A DNA stretch of 64,000 bases from Sphingobium sp. B2D3C (GCF_025961835.1 NZ_JAOQOK010000001.1:3303501-3367500); one strand, 5' to 3'. Shown: positions 42,580 to 54,474, counted from the stretch's first letter. Program-made: numbers and translations. Notes: a model not told the origin generated them from the letters alone.

Positions 42580-43587
42580 ATGGACTATCGCTATCTGGGG
42601 CGCAGCGCCCTCAAGGTCTCGCCACTTTGCCTTGGCACCATGATGTTCGGCGACGCGACGGATGAGCCCACGGCGACGCGGATCATCCACAAGGCGCGCG
42701 ACCAGGACATCAATTTTCTCGACACCGCCGATGGCTATAATGGCGGCCAATCTGAGGAAGTGGTGGGCCGGGCGATCCGCGACCACCGGCATCATTGGGT
42801 CGTCGCCACCAAATTTGGCCATGCCTTCGGGAAGGGGCCGAATGAGGGCGGGCAATCGCGCAAATGGATCGTGCAGGATGTCGAGGCGAGCCTCAAGCGG
42901 CTGGGCACCGACTATATCGACCTGCTCTATTTTCATAAGGCCGATCCGCATGCGCCCTTCGAGGAAGGGCTGCGGGCGATTGACGATCTGATCGCGCAGG
43001 GGAAGCTGCGTTATTATGGCGTGTCGAACTTTCGCGGCTGGCGCATTGCCGAGATCTGCCGCGCGGCGGACGCCATTGGCATGGATCGGCCGATTGCCAG
43101 TCAGCCGCTGTATAATATGGTCGATCGCCTCGTTGAGGTGGAGCAGATGCCCGCCGCTGGCCATTATGGCCTGGGCGTGGTGCCCTACAGCCCGCTGGCC
43201 CGGGGGGTGCTGAGCGGCAAATATGCCGGTGATGGGCCGCCGCCGGCGGACTCTCGCGCCGCGCGGGGCGACATCCGTCTCAAGCAAACCGAGTGGCGCA
43301 CCGAATCGCTGGCCATTGCCGAGGCGGTGAATGCCCATGCCGCTGCCAAGGGGGTGAGCACCGTCGCCTTTGCGCTCGCCTGGGTGCTGCGCAACCGCTT
43401 CGTCAGCGCCGCGATTGCCGGCCCGCGCACCGAGGCGCAGTGGGATGCCTATCTCGATGCGCTGAGCGTACCGATGGGCCCCGAGGACGAGGCCTTTGCC
43501 GACGGGCTGGTGGCCCCCGGTTATGCCTCCACCCATGGCTATACCGATCCGGCCTATCCCATCGAAGGCCGGCAGGTGCGGGACTGA
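42580..43587 (+). CDS. Aldo/keto reductase
   Basis: A 335-residue NADPH-dependent (beta/alpha)8-barrel oxidoreductase. The catalytic tetrad is present: Asp in FLDTADGYNGG with its Tyr, Lys in VATKFGHAFG and His in LLYFHKADP. SQPLYNMVDR and VVPYSPLARGVLSGKY also match the family. It probably reduces an aldehyde or ketone, for instance an aldehyde made by stilbene cleavage nearby, but that link is an inference. AGGGAGAGGAGAGGG lies before the ATG. Its stop is 2 bases before the next gene's start. Confidence 0.92.
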   Translation: MDYRYLGRSALKVSPLCLGTMMFGDATDEPTATRIIHKARDQDINFLDTADGYNGGQSEEVVGRAIRDHRHHWVVATKFGHAFGKGPNEGGQSRKWIVQDVEASLKRLGTDYIDLLYFHKADPHAPFEEGLRAIDDLIAQGKLRYYGVSNFRGWRIAEICRAADAIGMDRPIASQPLYNMVDRLVEVEQMPAAGHYGLGVVPYSPLARGVLSGKYAGDGPPPADSRAARGDIRLKQTEWRTESLAIAEAVNAHAAAKGVSTVAFALAWVLRNRFVSAAIAGPRTEAQWDAYLDALSVPMGPEDEAFADGLVAPGYASTHGYTDPAYPIEGRQVRD

Positions 43588-43589
43588 GC

Positions 43590-44513
43590 ATGGCCGCAGC
43601 GGCGGATATCTACGCGGCCCCGGCGGTGTCGGTCGATGCGCTGCATGACCAGCTCTATCGCGGCGATATCGTCCGCTTCAGGACACTTCCGGCGATGCGC
43701 GCGCTGGCGGATCATGCGCGCGCCTTCGTGGAGCAGCACCTCGCCCCCCACGATCCGGAGCGCATTCACGAGGCGCTGGGCAGGGTGGCGCTGGCCGAGA
43801 CGCTCGACGCCGTGCAGCGCGCCTTCTCCAATGATGCGCAAGCCAAGCACTTATGGCGCGCGCTGTTCGAGGCGGTGGGATTGCAGGCTGACGACGTGGC
43901 GCGGGACCGGTTGCTGCTGCGCTTCCAGCCGCCCGTGCCGGCGGATAACCAGCCGCACAGCGCGCGCAGCACGGCGACGGTCGGCTTTCATCGCGATAGC
44001 TGGGGCACCAATCTGGCGGCGCAGGTCAACTGGTGGGCGCCGGTCTGGCCGATCACAAGCGGGCGGACCTTCGCGTTTCTGCCCGAGCTGTTCGATCGGC
44101 CGATCCCCAATGACAGCGCCGATTTCGATCTCGCCGAGGCGTTGGCCCGGCGCCGCACCGGCAGCGCCTCAGCCGATCGCGGTCGCATGGCGCCGCGCCC
44201 GCTCGTCCCCATCGATGCGGCCCAGGGCACGCCGGTGCTGATCGCGCCGGGCGAGATCATCGCCTTTTCGGCGCAGCACGCTCATGTCGGGGTGGAGAAC
44301 CGGACCAGGCTGACGCGCATCTCGCTGGAGACGCGCACTGTTCGGATCAGCGATCATCTGGCAGGGCGCGGCGCGCCGAATGTCGATGGTCGCGCCCGCT
44401 GGATTGCCTATGCGCTGTTCCGGCGGCTCAGCGATGGCAGACCGCTGGCCGATGTGCTGGGCGTCAGCCCGCTGATGCCCTTTGGCGAGGGGCCGACCGT
44501 TTCCGGGATCTAG
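43590..44513 (+). CDS. PhyH-like Fe(II)/2-oxoglutarate dioxygenase family protein
   Basis: A 307-residue protein that looks like an Fe(II)/2-oxoglutarate oxygenase of the phytanoyl-CoA dioxygenase type. FHRDSWG supplies the His-x-Asp pair, AQHAHVGVENRTRLTRIS the distal His and a downstream Arg for 2-oxoglutarate, and VNWWAPVWPI lies between. It would hydroxylate a small substrate that is not known. ATG 43590 follows the aldo/keto reductase stop by 2 bases, so the two are cotranslated. Its stop overlaps that of alanine dehydrogenase on the other strand by 3 bases. Confidence 0.75.
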   Translation: MAAAADIYAAPAVSVDALHDQLYRGDIVRFRTLPAMRALADHARAFVEQHLAPHDPERIHEALGRVALAETLDAVQRAFSNDAQAKHLWRALFEAVGLQADDVARDRLLLRFQPPVPADNQPHSARSTATVGFHRDSWGTNLAAQVNWWAPVWPITSGRTFAFLPELFDRPIPNDSADFDLAEALARRRTGSASADRGRMAPRPLVPIDAAQGTPVLIAPGEIIAFSAQHAHVGVENRTRLTRISLETRTVRISDHLAGRGAPNVDGRARWIAYALFRRLSDGRPLADVLGVSPLMPFGEGPTVSGI

Positions 44514-45628
44514 AGCCCGAGCACGGCCTTCACCGGCTCCACCTCATAACCCAGCGCCTCCGCGACGGCGGGGCAGGTGACCTTGCCGGCATGGACATTG
44601 AGGCCACTGGCCAGATGCGGGTCGCGGGCAAGCGCGGCGCGCCAGCCGAGATCGGCGATGCTGAGCGCATGGGGCAGGGTGACGTTGTTCAGCGCGTAGG
44701 TGCTCGTCCGCGCGACGGCGCCGGGCATGTTGGCGACGCAATAATGCACGATGCCGTCCACGATGAAGGTCGGCTCGGCATGAGTGGTGGGCCGGCTGGT
44801 CTCGAAACAGCCGCCCTGATCGATCGCGACATCGACAAGCACCGCGCCGCTCTTCATGGACGAGAGCATGTCGCGTGAGACCAGCTTCGGCGCAGTGGCA
44901 CCGGGTACCAGCACCGCGCCGATCACCAGATCCGCATCGACAAGGCTTTCCGCTAGCGCGGCCCGGCTGGAGAAGCGAGTCTTCGCGCGCCCCTCGAAGT
45001 GGGTGCCGAGGCGCTCCAGAACATCCGGATTGCGGTCGAGAATCGTCACGTCGGCGCCCAATCCTGTGGCCATCTGCGCGGCATTGAAGCCGACCACGCC
45101 GCCCCCGAGAATGACCACCTTCGCCGGCAGAACGCCTGGCACGCCGCCGAGCAGAACGCCGCGCCCGCCATGCGCCTTCTCAAGCGCGGTCGCGCCGGCC
45201 TGTATGCTCATCCGCCCGGCCACCTGGCTCATCGGTTTGAGCAAGGGCAGCGTGCCCTGCGGACCGGTTACCGTTTCATAGGCGATGGCCGTCACGCCGG
45301 AGCGAACGAGATCGGCAGTCTGGGCGGCATCGGGGGCGAGATGGAGATAGGTGTAGAGGATCTGCCCGGGCCGAAGCATCGCGCGTTCCTCGGCCTGCGG
45401 CTCCTTCACCTTGACGATCATCTCGCACTGCTCGAACACCGTCCGCGCATCGGGCTGGATGATCGCTCCGGCGGCGCGATAATCCTCATCGCTGCTGCCG
45501 ATGCCTAGACCCGCGGCCTGTTCGACCCAGACTTCATGGCCGTGCGCCACCAGTTCCCGCACGCTCTCCGGGGTGAGACCGACACGATATTCGTGGTTCT
45601 TGATTTCCTTGACTGTCCCGATGCGCAT
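44510..45628 (-). CDS. ald: Alanine dehydrogenase
   Basis: A 372-residue NAD-dependent enzyme that interconverts alanine with pyruvate and ammonia. [20 protein letters not shown] at the start, the Lys in MIVKVKEPQ, the His in LYTYLHLA and the nucleotide-binding [17 protein letters not shown] are all typical. The C-terminus also matches. ATG 45628 is preferred with AGGAG upstream; the open frame to 45676 is not needed. It converges with the PhyH-like gene and overlaps its stop codon. Confidence 0.95.
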   Translation of the reverse strand: MRIGTVKEIKNHEYRVGLTPESVRELVAHGHEVWVEQAAGLGIGSSDEDYRAAGAIIQPDARTVFEQCEMIVKVKEPQAEERAMLRPGQILYTYLHLAPDAAQTADLVRSGVTAIAYETVTGPQGTLPLLKPMSQVAGRMSIQAGATALEKAHGGRGVLLGGVPGVLPAKVVILGGGVVGFNAAQMATGLGADVTILDRNPDVLERLGTHFEGRAKTRFSSRAALAESLVDADLVIGAVLVPGATAPKLVSRDMLSSMKSGAVLVDVAIDQGGCFETSRPTTHAEPTFIVDGIVHYCVANMPGAVARTSTYALNNVTLPHALSIADLGWRAALARDPHLASGLNVHAGKVTCPAVAEALGYEVEPVKAVLGL

Positions 45629-45718
45629 CGAATTTCTCCTGTCTTCTGCACATAGGAGAGGATGTGTTGGAGACAATGAGGCGGCGGGCTACGCGGGGGC
45701 GACGATGCGCCTGCGATC

Positions 45719-46357
45719 TCAGGCGCCCCGCGCGTAGGCCCGCATGAAGATGTGCGTGAAACGGAGTGCATAGACGTCAATCTCGGCGTCGTTCAGTCGC
45801 TCGAATCCCCAGATCGCCCGCATGTGCTGGCCGATGCAAAGGCCCATCAGGGCTTCCACCATGACTGCGGGGTCTTCCTCGATCAGCGCGCCGCTGGCGA
45901 CCTGCCGGGCAAAGAAAGCCTGCAATGCGCCTTGGACGGGCCGCGCAGCCCGCTCGTGGAAAATCTTGCCGACCTCGGGAAAGCGCCCACTCTCCGCAAC
46001 GACCAGCCGCCAAGTGGCTTGGCCGTCCGGCGACGTGATCTTGCGCAGGAAGGCGCGACAGAAGGCGATGAGCGTGCACTCAAGATCGGCTTTCGTTGCC
46101 AGCACGTCCTGAATCTCGGCGCGAAACTGCAGGCTGACTTCCTCAACGACTGCGGCGAACAGGTCTTCCTTGGATCGAAAATAGCCCCACAAAGTCGCTT
46201 TGGAGCCGCCGAGCGTCTTGAGCAGGCCGGACATCGACGTGCCGGCATAACCATGCTCCAGAAACGAGGTGCGCGCAGCGTCGACAATGGCCTGCCGACG
46301 GTCCTGCTTGCGGCTTTCCCGGCGGGTGACGGGGAGTGTTTCAGTATCCTGCTCCAT
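45719..46357 (-). CDS. TetR family repressor of the adjacent efflux operon
   Basis: A 212-residue TetR-type repressor. The helix-turn-helix part reads QAIVDAARTSFLEHGYAGTSMSGLLKTLGGSKATLWGYFRSKEDLF; the rest is a ligand-binding helical domain. The ATG at 46357 lies directly next to a palindromic operator, and a second copy precedes the efflux operon on the other strand. It therefore most likely represses itself and the efflux genes until a toxic compound binds. The ORF opening farther upstream (46564) would run through both operators and is rejected. Confidence 0.92.
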   Translation of the reverse strand: MEQDTETLPVTRRESRKQDRRQAIVDAARTSFLEHGYAGTSMSGLLKTLGGSKATLWGYFRSKEDLFAAVVEEVSLQFRAEIQDVLATKADLECTLIAFCRAFLRKITSPDGQATWRLVVAESGRFPEVGKIFHERAARPVQGALQAFFARQVASGALIEEDPAVMVEALMGLCIGQHMRAIWGFERLNDAEIDVYALRFTHIFMRAYARGA

Positions 46358-46379
46358 AACCGTACTATACAGTACAGTT
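46358..46379. promoter_or_regulatory. TetR operator 1
   Basis: A 22-base near-perfect palindrome with halves AACCGTACT and AGTACAGTT. It abuts the tetR start codon and covers the -10 box of the candidate tetR promoter. Confidence 0.75.
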
Positions 46380-46391
46380 TTCTGTTGACAA
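46364..46391 (-). promoter_or_regulatory. Candidate tetR promoter
   Basis: On the minus strand TTGTCA (46386-46391) and TATAGT (46364-46369) are separated by 16 bases. The -10 box is within operator 1, which fits autorepression. The message would have a very short leader. Confidence 0.55.
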
Positions 46392-46416
46392 GCCCGTCGA
46401 TGAGGATCAGAGCGCT

Positions 46417-46438
46417 GACTGTACCCAACAGTACGGTT
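46417..46438. promoter_or_regulatory. TetR operator 2
   Basis: GACTGTACCCAACAGTACGG and two more bases; in the reverse orientation it matches operator 1 in both outer blocks (AACCGTACT and GTACAGT), differing mainly in the centre. It ends 9 bases before the efflux operon's first start codon, which suits repression of that operon. Confidence 0.7.
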
Positions 46439-46447
46439 TTTCGACTC

Positions 46448-47920
46448 ATGGACACGACTTTCCTGTCTCGACGCGCTGGTGCCCTGCTCGCGATGCTGGC
46501 TCTCCCCGGCTGCGCGACCGTCCCTCATATGGGGCCGGCACCGGCGATCGCGCCGGCCGATCATTACGCGGCGAGCCAGAGCCTGACTCCGACCGCCCCG
46601 GGCGCGCCTTGGGTCAAGGCGGATTGGTGGGCCAGCTATGGCGACCCGCAGCTCGACGGGCTGATTCAGGAGGCGCTGGCCGGATCGCCCGATCTCGCGG
46701 TTGCGCTAGCGCGCGTCCGCCGGGCCGAGGCGATCGCCCAGCAGTCCGGCGCGGCCCGCCTGCCGTCGCTCGATGTGTCGGCCGGCGGCTCCGCTGCCAA
46801 GCAAAGCTATAACAACGGCATTCCGCCGGCCTTCGTGCCGCAGGGCTGGAACAGCTCGGGCAATGTCCACGCCGCGCTCGGTTTCGATCTTGACCTCTGG
46901 GGGCGCAATCGCGCGGCCTATGCCGCTGCCCGCTCGGATGCCGAGGCGGCGCAGCTCGATTATCAGCAGGCGGCGCTGATGCTCTCCACCAATGTTGCGG
47001 ATGCCTATGCCGATCTGGCGCGGCTGTTCGCGCAGCGGGCGGTGCTGCAGACGGCGCTGGAAGTGCGCGAGAAGACGCAGGGCCTGGTGAGCGATCGCGT
47101 GACCTCCGGCCTCGATACCCAGGCAGAGCTCAAGCAGGCCAGCGCCGCCGTGCCCGCCGCCCGCAGCGATCTCGCCGCGACGGATGAGCAGATCGGGCTG
47201 GCTCGCAACCGGCTGGCAGCCCTGCTCGGCGCCGGCCCCGATCGCGGTCTGGCGATCATGCCTCCGGCCGTGACCATCGCGGCGCGGGGCATTCCCGAGA
47301 ATGTCACGACCGATCTGGTCGGCCGCCGGCCCGACATTGCCGCCGCGCGGGTGCGGGTGGAGGCCGAGGCAAGCCGTATCAAGGTTGCCCGCGCCGATTT
47401 CTATCCGGCTATCAACCTGTCCGCGATCTTCGGCTTTCAGTCGCTCGGGCTATCCAACCTGTTCAAGAGCGGCTCCGACTATGGCAGCGTTGGTCCGGCG
47501 ATCACGCTACCGATCTTTCGCGGCGGCGCGCTGCAAGGGCAGTATAAAGGCGCCCGCGCCGGCTATGACGAGGCCGTTGCGAGCTACGACCGGACAGTGA
47601 CCGACGCCTATCGCGCCGTCGCAGATGCCGTCGTCAGCCAGCGCGCGCTTGCCGTTCAGCTTGAGCAATCGCGCAAGTCGCTCGCGGATTTCGAAGCGGC
47701 GTACGCGATTGCCACGCAGCGTTACGAGGGCGGGCTCTCGACCTTCCTCGATGTGCTGACCGCGCAGGACCGTGCGCTGCAGGCCAAGCGCATCGTGGCC
47801 GATCTTCAGGCGCGCGCCTTCACGCTCGACGTCGCGCTCGTCCGCGCGCTCGGCGGCGGATTTACCGATACGGGCACGGCTGCCCACATGATGCCCACCA
47901 AGGATGCTACCCATGGCTGA
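46448..47920 (+). CDS. Efflux outer-membrane channel, OprM/NodT family
   Basis: A 490-residue outer-membrane channel lipoprotein (TolC-like) of a tripartite pump. The signal peptide ends in a lipobox LPGC. WWASYGDPQLDGLIQEAL, LGFDLDLWGRNRAAYAAA and NVTTDLVGRRPDIAAARVRVEAEASRIKVARADFYPAINL are standard for the family. ATG 46448 is used because an earlier ATG (46400) would place operator 2 within the coding region. It is the first gene of the efflux operon; its stop overlaps the adaptor gene. Confidence 0.92.
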   Translation: MDTTFLSRRAGALLAMLALPGCATVPHMGPAPAIAPADHYAASQSLTPTAPGAPWVKADWWASYGDPQLDGLIQEALAGSPDLAVALARVRRAEAIAQQSGAARLPSLDVSAGGSAAKQSYNNGIPPAFVPQGWNSSGNVHAALGFDLDLWGRNRAAYAAARSDAEAAQLDYQQAALMLSTNVADAYADLARLFAQRAVLQTALEVREKTQGLVSDRVTSGLDTQAELKQASAAVPAARSDLAATDEQIGLARNRLAALLGAGPDRGLAIMPPAVTIAARGIPENVTTDLVGRRPDIAAARVRVEAEASRIKVARADFYPAINLSAIFGFQSLGLSNLFKSGSDYGSVGPAITLPIFRGGALQGQYKGARAGYDEAVASYDRTVTDAYRAVADAVVSQRALAVQLEQSRKSLADFEAAYAIATQRYEGGLSTFLDVLTAQDRALQAKRIVADLQARAFTLDVALVRALGGGFTDTGTAAHMMPTKDATHG

Positions 47921-49067
47921 AGCTGACCCTCACTTCCCCGCGGCTACTGCAACGCAAACGTCGGACGCTGCGCCCTCCCGCAGTCGGCGCAAGACGGCCT
48001 TGCTCGCCATTGCCGGCGCGGTTCTGCTGGCGGGCATTGGCTATGGCGGATGGTATGCCGCCATTGGCAGCCATTATGTCGAGACCGACAATGCCTATGT
48101 CGGCGCAGATACCGCGCAGATCACCCCCATGGTCGGCGGGCAAGTCGCCGCCGTGCTCAAGACGGACACGGACAGCGTGAAGGCGGGCGATATCCTGGTC
48201 CGTCTAGATGATCGCGATGCGCAGATTGCCCTGGCGACCGCGCAGGCCGAGCTGGCCAAGGCGCGCCGCCAGTTCGGGCAGGCGAGCGCGACAAGTAACG
48301 CGCTGTCCGATCAGGTTCTCGCCCGGGGCGCGGACATCCGCAGCACGAAGGCCCAACTCGTCGCGGCGCAGGCCTCGTTCGAGAAGGCGCAGGTCGATTA
48401 CGGTCGGCGCAAGGCGCTCTCCGCCAATGGCGCAGTCTCCGGTGATGAGCTGACAGCGGCGACCAATGCGCTGGCCAGCGCGCGTGCCGCGCTGGAGCAG
48501 GCCAAGGCCGCCATGGCGCAGGCCAGCGCCTCGCGCGGCGTCGCGGCCGGCAATCTCGCCGCCAACGATGCGTTGATCCAGGGCAGCACGGTTGAGACCA
48601 ATCCGGATGTGCTCGCCGCCAAAGCAAAGGTGCGTCAGGCCGAGCTCGATCTTGAGCGAACCGTCATCCGCGCGCCCATTGATGGCGTTATCGCCAACCG
48701 GACCGTGCAGGTGGGCCAGCGCATCGCGCCGGGCGCGACGGTGATGCGCGTGGTCCCGGTCGGTCAGGTGTATGTCGACGCCAATTTCAAGGAAAGCCAG
48801 CTCACCAAGGTGAAGCCGGGCCAGCCGGTGACGCTGGTGTCCGATCTCTATGGCAGCAGCGTCGAATATCATGGCCGTGTCGTCGGCTTTTCGGGTGGCA
48901 CCGGATCGGCTTTCGCGCTGATCCCCGCCCAGAACGCGACCGGCAACTGGATCAAGGTGGTGCAGCGCCTGCCGGTGCGCGTCGCGCTCGATGCCAAGGA
49001 GCTGGCCGCGCATCCGCTGCGGGTCGGGCTTTCGATGACCGCCGAGGTCGATACATCGGCGCAGTGA
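47913..49067 (+). CDS. HlyD/EmrA family periplasmic adaptor
   Basis: A 384-residue membrane fusion protein linking the inner-membrane pump to the outer channel. One N-terminal transmembrane segment (TALLAIAGAVLLAGIGYGGWYAA), then a biotinyl-lipoyl-like domain (YVETDNAYVGADTAQITPMVGGQV), a long Ala-rich coiled coil, and the second half LERTVIRAPIDGVIANRTVQVGQRIAPG. ATG 47913 has AAGGA 8 bases upstream; ATG 47904 is the alternative. It overlaps the channel gene and precedes the transporter. Confidence 0.93.
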   Translation: MAEADPHFPAATATQTSDAAPSRSRRKTALLAIAGAVLLAGIGYGGWYAAIGSHYVETDNAYVGADTAQITPMVGGQVAAVLKTDTDSVKAGDILVRLDDRDAQIALATAQAELAKARRQFGQASATSNALSDQVLARGADIRSTKAQLVAAQASFEKAQVDYGRRKALSANGAVSGDELTAATNALASARAALEQAKAAMAQASASRGVAAGNLAANDALIQGSTVETNPDVLAAKAKVRQAELDLERTVIRAPIDGVIANRTVQVGQRIAPGATVMRVVPVGQVYVDANFKESQLTKVKPGQPVTLVSDLYGSSVEYHGRVVGFSGGTGSAFALIPAQNATGNWIKVVQRLPVRVALDAKELAAHPLRVGLSMTAEVDTSAQ

Positions 49068-49095
49068 GCGCGACCGGATAGGGAAGGGCACAGGC

Positions 49096-50625
49096 ATGGC
49101 CAGCAAGGCGGACGATTTCACGCCGCTCTCGGGCGCTGCGCTGGTGATTGCCGGCGCCGTGCTCGCGCTCAGCAATTTCATGGTCGTGCTGGATACGACC
49201 ATCGCCAATGTCTCCGTGGCGCATATCGCCGGCTCGCTCGGCATCTCCTCCTCGCAGGGGACGTGGATCATCACCTCCTATGCGGTGGCGGAAGCGATCT
49301 GCGTGCCGTTGACCGGCTGGCTGGCGGGGCGCTTCGGTACCGTGCGTACCTTCACCTTCGGCATGATCGGCTTTGGCATCTTCTCGGTGCTCTGCGGCCT
49401 GTCGAGTAGCCTCGGGATGCTGGTCGCCTTCCGCATCGGCCAAGGGCTGTGCGGCGGGCCGCTGATGCCGCTTAGCCAGACCCTGCTGATGCGCATCTTC
49501 CCCAAGCATCTGCAGGGGCAGGCAATGGGTCTGTGGGCGATGACCACCGTGATCGCGCCGATCCTCGGCCCCATCCTGGGCGGCACGATCAGCGATAGCT
49601 GGTCCTGGCACTGGATCTTCTTCATCAACGTGCCGGTCGCCGCGCTCTGCGCTTATGGCGCCGTGCGCTTCCTGAGCCGCGCCGAAACGAAGACCGAGAA
49701 GATGCGTGTCGACACGATCGGTCTGGCACTGCTGATCCTGTGGATCGGTGCGTTGCAGATCATCCTCGACATTGGCCGCGAGCATGACTGGTTCGGGGAC
49801 AGCAAGATCGTAACCCTGGCGATCATCGCGCTGATCGGCTTCGCGCTGTTCCTCGCCTGGGAGCTGACTGAGGCGCAGCCGATCGTCAATCTGCGGGTGT
49901 TCCGGCATCGCGGCTTTTCGGCGGCGGTGCTCAGCCTGTCGCTTGCCTTCGGGACGATGTTCTCGGCGGTTGTGCTCATTCCGCAATGGCTGCAGACCGA
50001 CCTTGGCTACACTGCCACCGACGCTGGCTACGTAACCGCCTTCATGGGCGTGGCTGCCGTCATCATGTCGCCCATCGTCGGCAAGCTCACCAACAAGGTC
50101 GATCCGCGCATTCTGGTGACATTCGGCATCCTGTGGCTCGGGCTCACGTCGCTGCTGCGCGCACACTGGACGTCGGGTGCGGACTTCTGGACGCTGGCCT
50201 TCCCGCAGCTGATGCAAGGCATCGGCATGCCCTTCTTCTTCATTCCGCTCACCACGATCGCGCTCTCGGCGGTGGACCCGGACGAGACCGCATCGGCGGC
50301 GGGCGTGATGAGCTTCCTGCGCACGATGGCGGGTGCCATCGGCACCTCCGTCGCGACGACCATGTGGGCCAATAATGCCGTGACCGCGCGCAGCGAGATG
50401 GTCGGCGCGATGAACAGCGAGGCGACGCGCGAGGCGCTGCAAGGCGCCGGCTTTTCGCTGGATCAGGTGCGCGGGGTGATCGAGCAGACCGTCCAGCAGG
50501 AAAGCCTGACGGTGGCGATCAACCACATGTTCCTGCTGTCCGCAGCCGCCTTCGTGTTCGCTGCCGCAGCGGTATGGTTTGCGCCCCGGCCGAAAAGGGC
50601 CGTCGATCCGGGCGCGGCGCATTGA
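49096..50625 (+). CDS. DHA2 family multidrug transporter, EmrB type
   Basis: A 509-residue inner-membrane proton antiporter with about 14 hydrophobic segments. The motif FMVVLDTTIANVSVAHIAGSLG in the first helix and GWLAGRFGTVRTF after helix 2 are diagnostic, as is LGPILGGTISDSWSWHWIFFINVPV (motif C and after). With the adaptor and channel it would export hydrophobic toxins. Third gene of the TetR-controlled operon. It converges with gyrB. Confidence 0.93.
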   Translation: MASKADDFTPLSGAALVIAGAVLALSNFMVVLDTTIANVSVAHIAGSLGISSSQGTWIITSYAVAEAICVPLTGWLAGRFGTVRTFTFGMIGFGIFSVLCGLSSSLGMLVAFRIGQGLCGGPLMPLSQTLLMRIFPKHLQGQAMGLWAMTTVIAPILGPILGGTISDSWSWHWIFFINVPVAALCAYGAVRFLSRAETKTEKMRVDTIGLALLILWIGALQIILDIGREHDWFGDSKIVTLAIIALIGFALFLAWELTEAQPIVNLRVFRHRGFSAAVLSLSLAFGTMFSAVVLIPQWLQTDLGYTATDAGYVTAFMGVAAVIMSPIVGKLTNKVDPRILVTFGILWLGLTSLLRAHWTSGADFWTLAFPQLMQGIGMPFFFIPLTTIALSAVDPDETASAAGVMSFLRTMAGAIGTSVATTMWANNAVTARSEMVGAMNSEATREALQGAGFSLDQVRGVIEQTVQQESLTVAINHMFLLSAAAFVFAAAAVWFAPRPKRAVDPGAAH

Positions 50626-50631
50626 TGGGTG

Positions 50632-50665
50632 CCCTCAGCCGACTCGATATCGAGCGGACCGAGGG
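50632..50665. terminator. Imperfect hairpin between efflux operon and gyrB
   Basis: A dyad centred on CTCGATATCGAG, with outer CCCTC and GAGGG arms and some mismatches, lies in the 72 bases between the convergent genes. No T-run follows on either side. It may slow or stop transcription from both directions. Confidence 0.35.
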
Positions 50666-50697
50666 TGCCTCATTCCAAGCTGGTTAGTGAGGATCCC

Positions 50698-53316
<2,619 letters not shown>

Positions 53317-53379
53317 TCAGGCAGAAGGGGGTAGAGCGGCAATCGGGCGCGGGAAATGGGAAACCGGAAAGGACGCAGG

Positions 53380-53808
53380 ATGCGTTTCATGTCTCGCCTG
53401 TTCACAGGCATTATCGGGGTCGCGATGGTCGCTACAGTGCCCGCCGCCGCCCAATCGACTCGCGCAGCAGAGGCGCAGGCCAAAAATGACGCCAAGCTCG
53501 CCAAGGCGCTGGAAGGGCGCACCGCCGGAGAGCCGGTCCGGTGCATCAGCCTGAGCAGCGTGCGCTCGACGCAGATCATCGACAAGACGGCGATCATCTA
53601 TGAGGTCGGCGGCAAGCTCTACGTCAACCGGCCGGTGAGCGGCGCCTCGTCTCTCGACGATGACGATATTCTCGTCACCAAGACGAGCAGCTCGCAGCTG
53701 TGCGATGTCGATATCGTACGGCTGGTGGATCGCGCCGGGCACTTCCCGCGCGGGTTCGTCAGCCTGGGCAAGTTCGTTCCCTATGAGAAGGTGAAGACCG
53801 CGAGCTGA
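53380..53808 (+). CDS. Exported hypothetical protein, DUF6491-like
   Basis: A 142-residue protein with a signal peptide (MRFMSRLFTGIIGVAMVATVPAAAQ). The mature part has VRCISLSSVRSTQIIDKTAIIYEVGGKLYVNRP and later SSQLCDVDIVRLVDRAG, with two cysteines that could pair. This resembles DUF6491, a small periplasmic family, but I cannot confirm it. AAAGGA lies 6 bases before ATG 53380. It diverges from gyrB and converges with ppa. Confidence 0.7.
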   Translation: MRFMSRLFTGIIGVAMVATVPAAAQSTRAAEAQAKNDAKLAKALEGRTAGEPVRCISLSSVRSTQIIDKTAIIYEVGGKLYVNRPVSGASSLDDDDILVTKTSSSQLCDVDIVRLVDRAGHFPRGFVSLGKFVPYEKVKTAS

Positions 53809-53830
53809 ACTCATTCCGACATAATCTCAT

Positions 53831-53870
53831 AAAAAAGAGGCTCCCGGCGGTGCGCTGGGAGCCTCTTTTT
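53831..53870. terminator. Bidirectional intrinsic terminator
   Basis: AGAGGCTCCC and GGGAGCCTCT form a perfect 10-bp stem around an 11-base loop, flanked by a run of six A on the left and five T on the right. It can end transcription of the small exported-protein gene rightward and of ppa leftward. Confidence 0.92.
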
Positions 53871-53903
53871 GTATCTGCGGGGCCCGTGCAGTGGGCCAAA
53901 CGA

Positions 53904-54455
53904 TCAGGCGGCGCTCTTCGCGGCCTTGTTCTGCTGGTAGCGCTCAATGGCTTCCAGCGTGATCTGGCGGGCTTCCGCGCTGTTGCCCCATGTGCCGACA
54001 CGCACCCACTTCTCGGCCTCGAGATCCTTATAGTGCGTGAAGAAGTGCTCGACCTGCTTGAACACGATGTCGGGCAGATGCTCCTTCTCGGTCACATTGG
54101 CGTAATAAGGGAAGGTCGCGTCGTCGGGGACGCAGAGCAGCTTCTCGTCACCGCCATGCTCATCCTCGAGGTTGAGGACGGCGATGGGGCGGGCGCGCAC
54201 CACCGAGCCCGGGATGAAGGGCGAGCGGGCCACGACCAGCGCATCGAGCGGATCGCCATCGGGCGAGAGCGTGTGCGGAACGAAACCGTAATTTGCGGGG
54301 TAGCGCATCGGCGTGTGGAGGATGCGATCGACGAACAGGGCGCCCGATGCCTTGTCGAACTCATATTTCACCGGCTCGCCACCGGTCGGCACTTCGATGA
54401 CGACATTGAGGCTTTCCGGCGGATTGCTGCCGACAGGAATCATATCGATGTTCAT
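53904..54455 (-). CDS. ppa: Inorganic pyrophosphatase (family I)
   Basis: A 183-residue soluble pyrophosphatase. The core EVPTGGEPVKYEFDK, RYPANYGFVPHTLSPDGDPLDALV (with the Asp residues that hold magnesium) and VKEHLPDIVFKQVEHFFTHYKDLE-like C-terminal segments match family I. It hydrolyses pyrophosphate from biosynthetic reactions. ATG 54455 is the usual start; GTG 54467 is possible. It lies close behind the M61 peptidase gene on the same strand (19 bases), so they may share a transcript. Confidence 0.95.
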   Translation of the reverse strand: MNIDMIPVGSNPPESLNVVIEVPTGGEPVKYEFDKASGALFVDRILHTPMRYPANYGFVPHTLSPDGDPLDALVVARSPFIPGSVVRARPIAVLNLEDEHGGDEKLLCVPDDATFPYYANVTEKEHLPDIVFKQVEHFFTHYKDLEAEKWVRVGTWGNSAEARQITLEAIERYQQNKAAKSAA

Positions 54456-54474
54456 GGTTTTTCGCACCCACAGG

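Noticed and set aside
46400..46447. Earlier ATG for the efflux outer-membrane channel
   Set aside because: It would place the second TetR operator inside the coding region and in front of an otherwise intact lipoprotein signal peptide.
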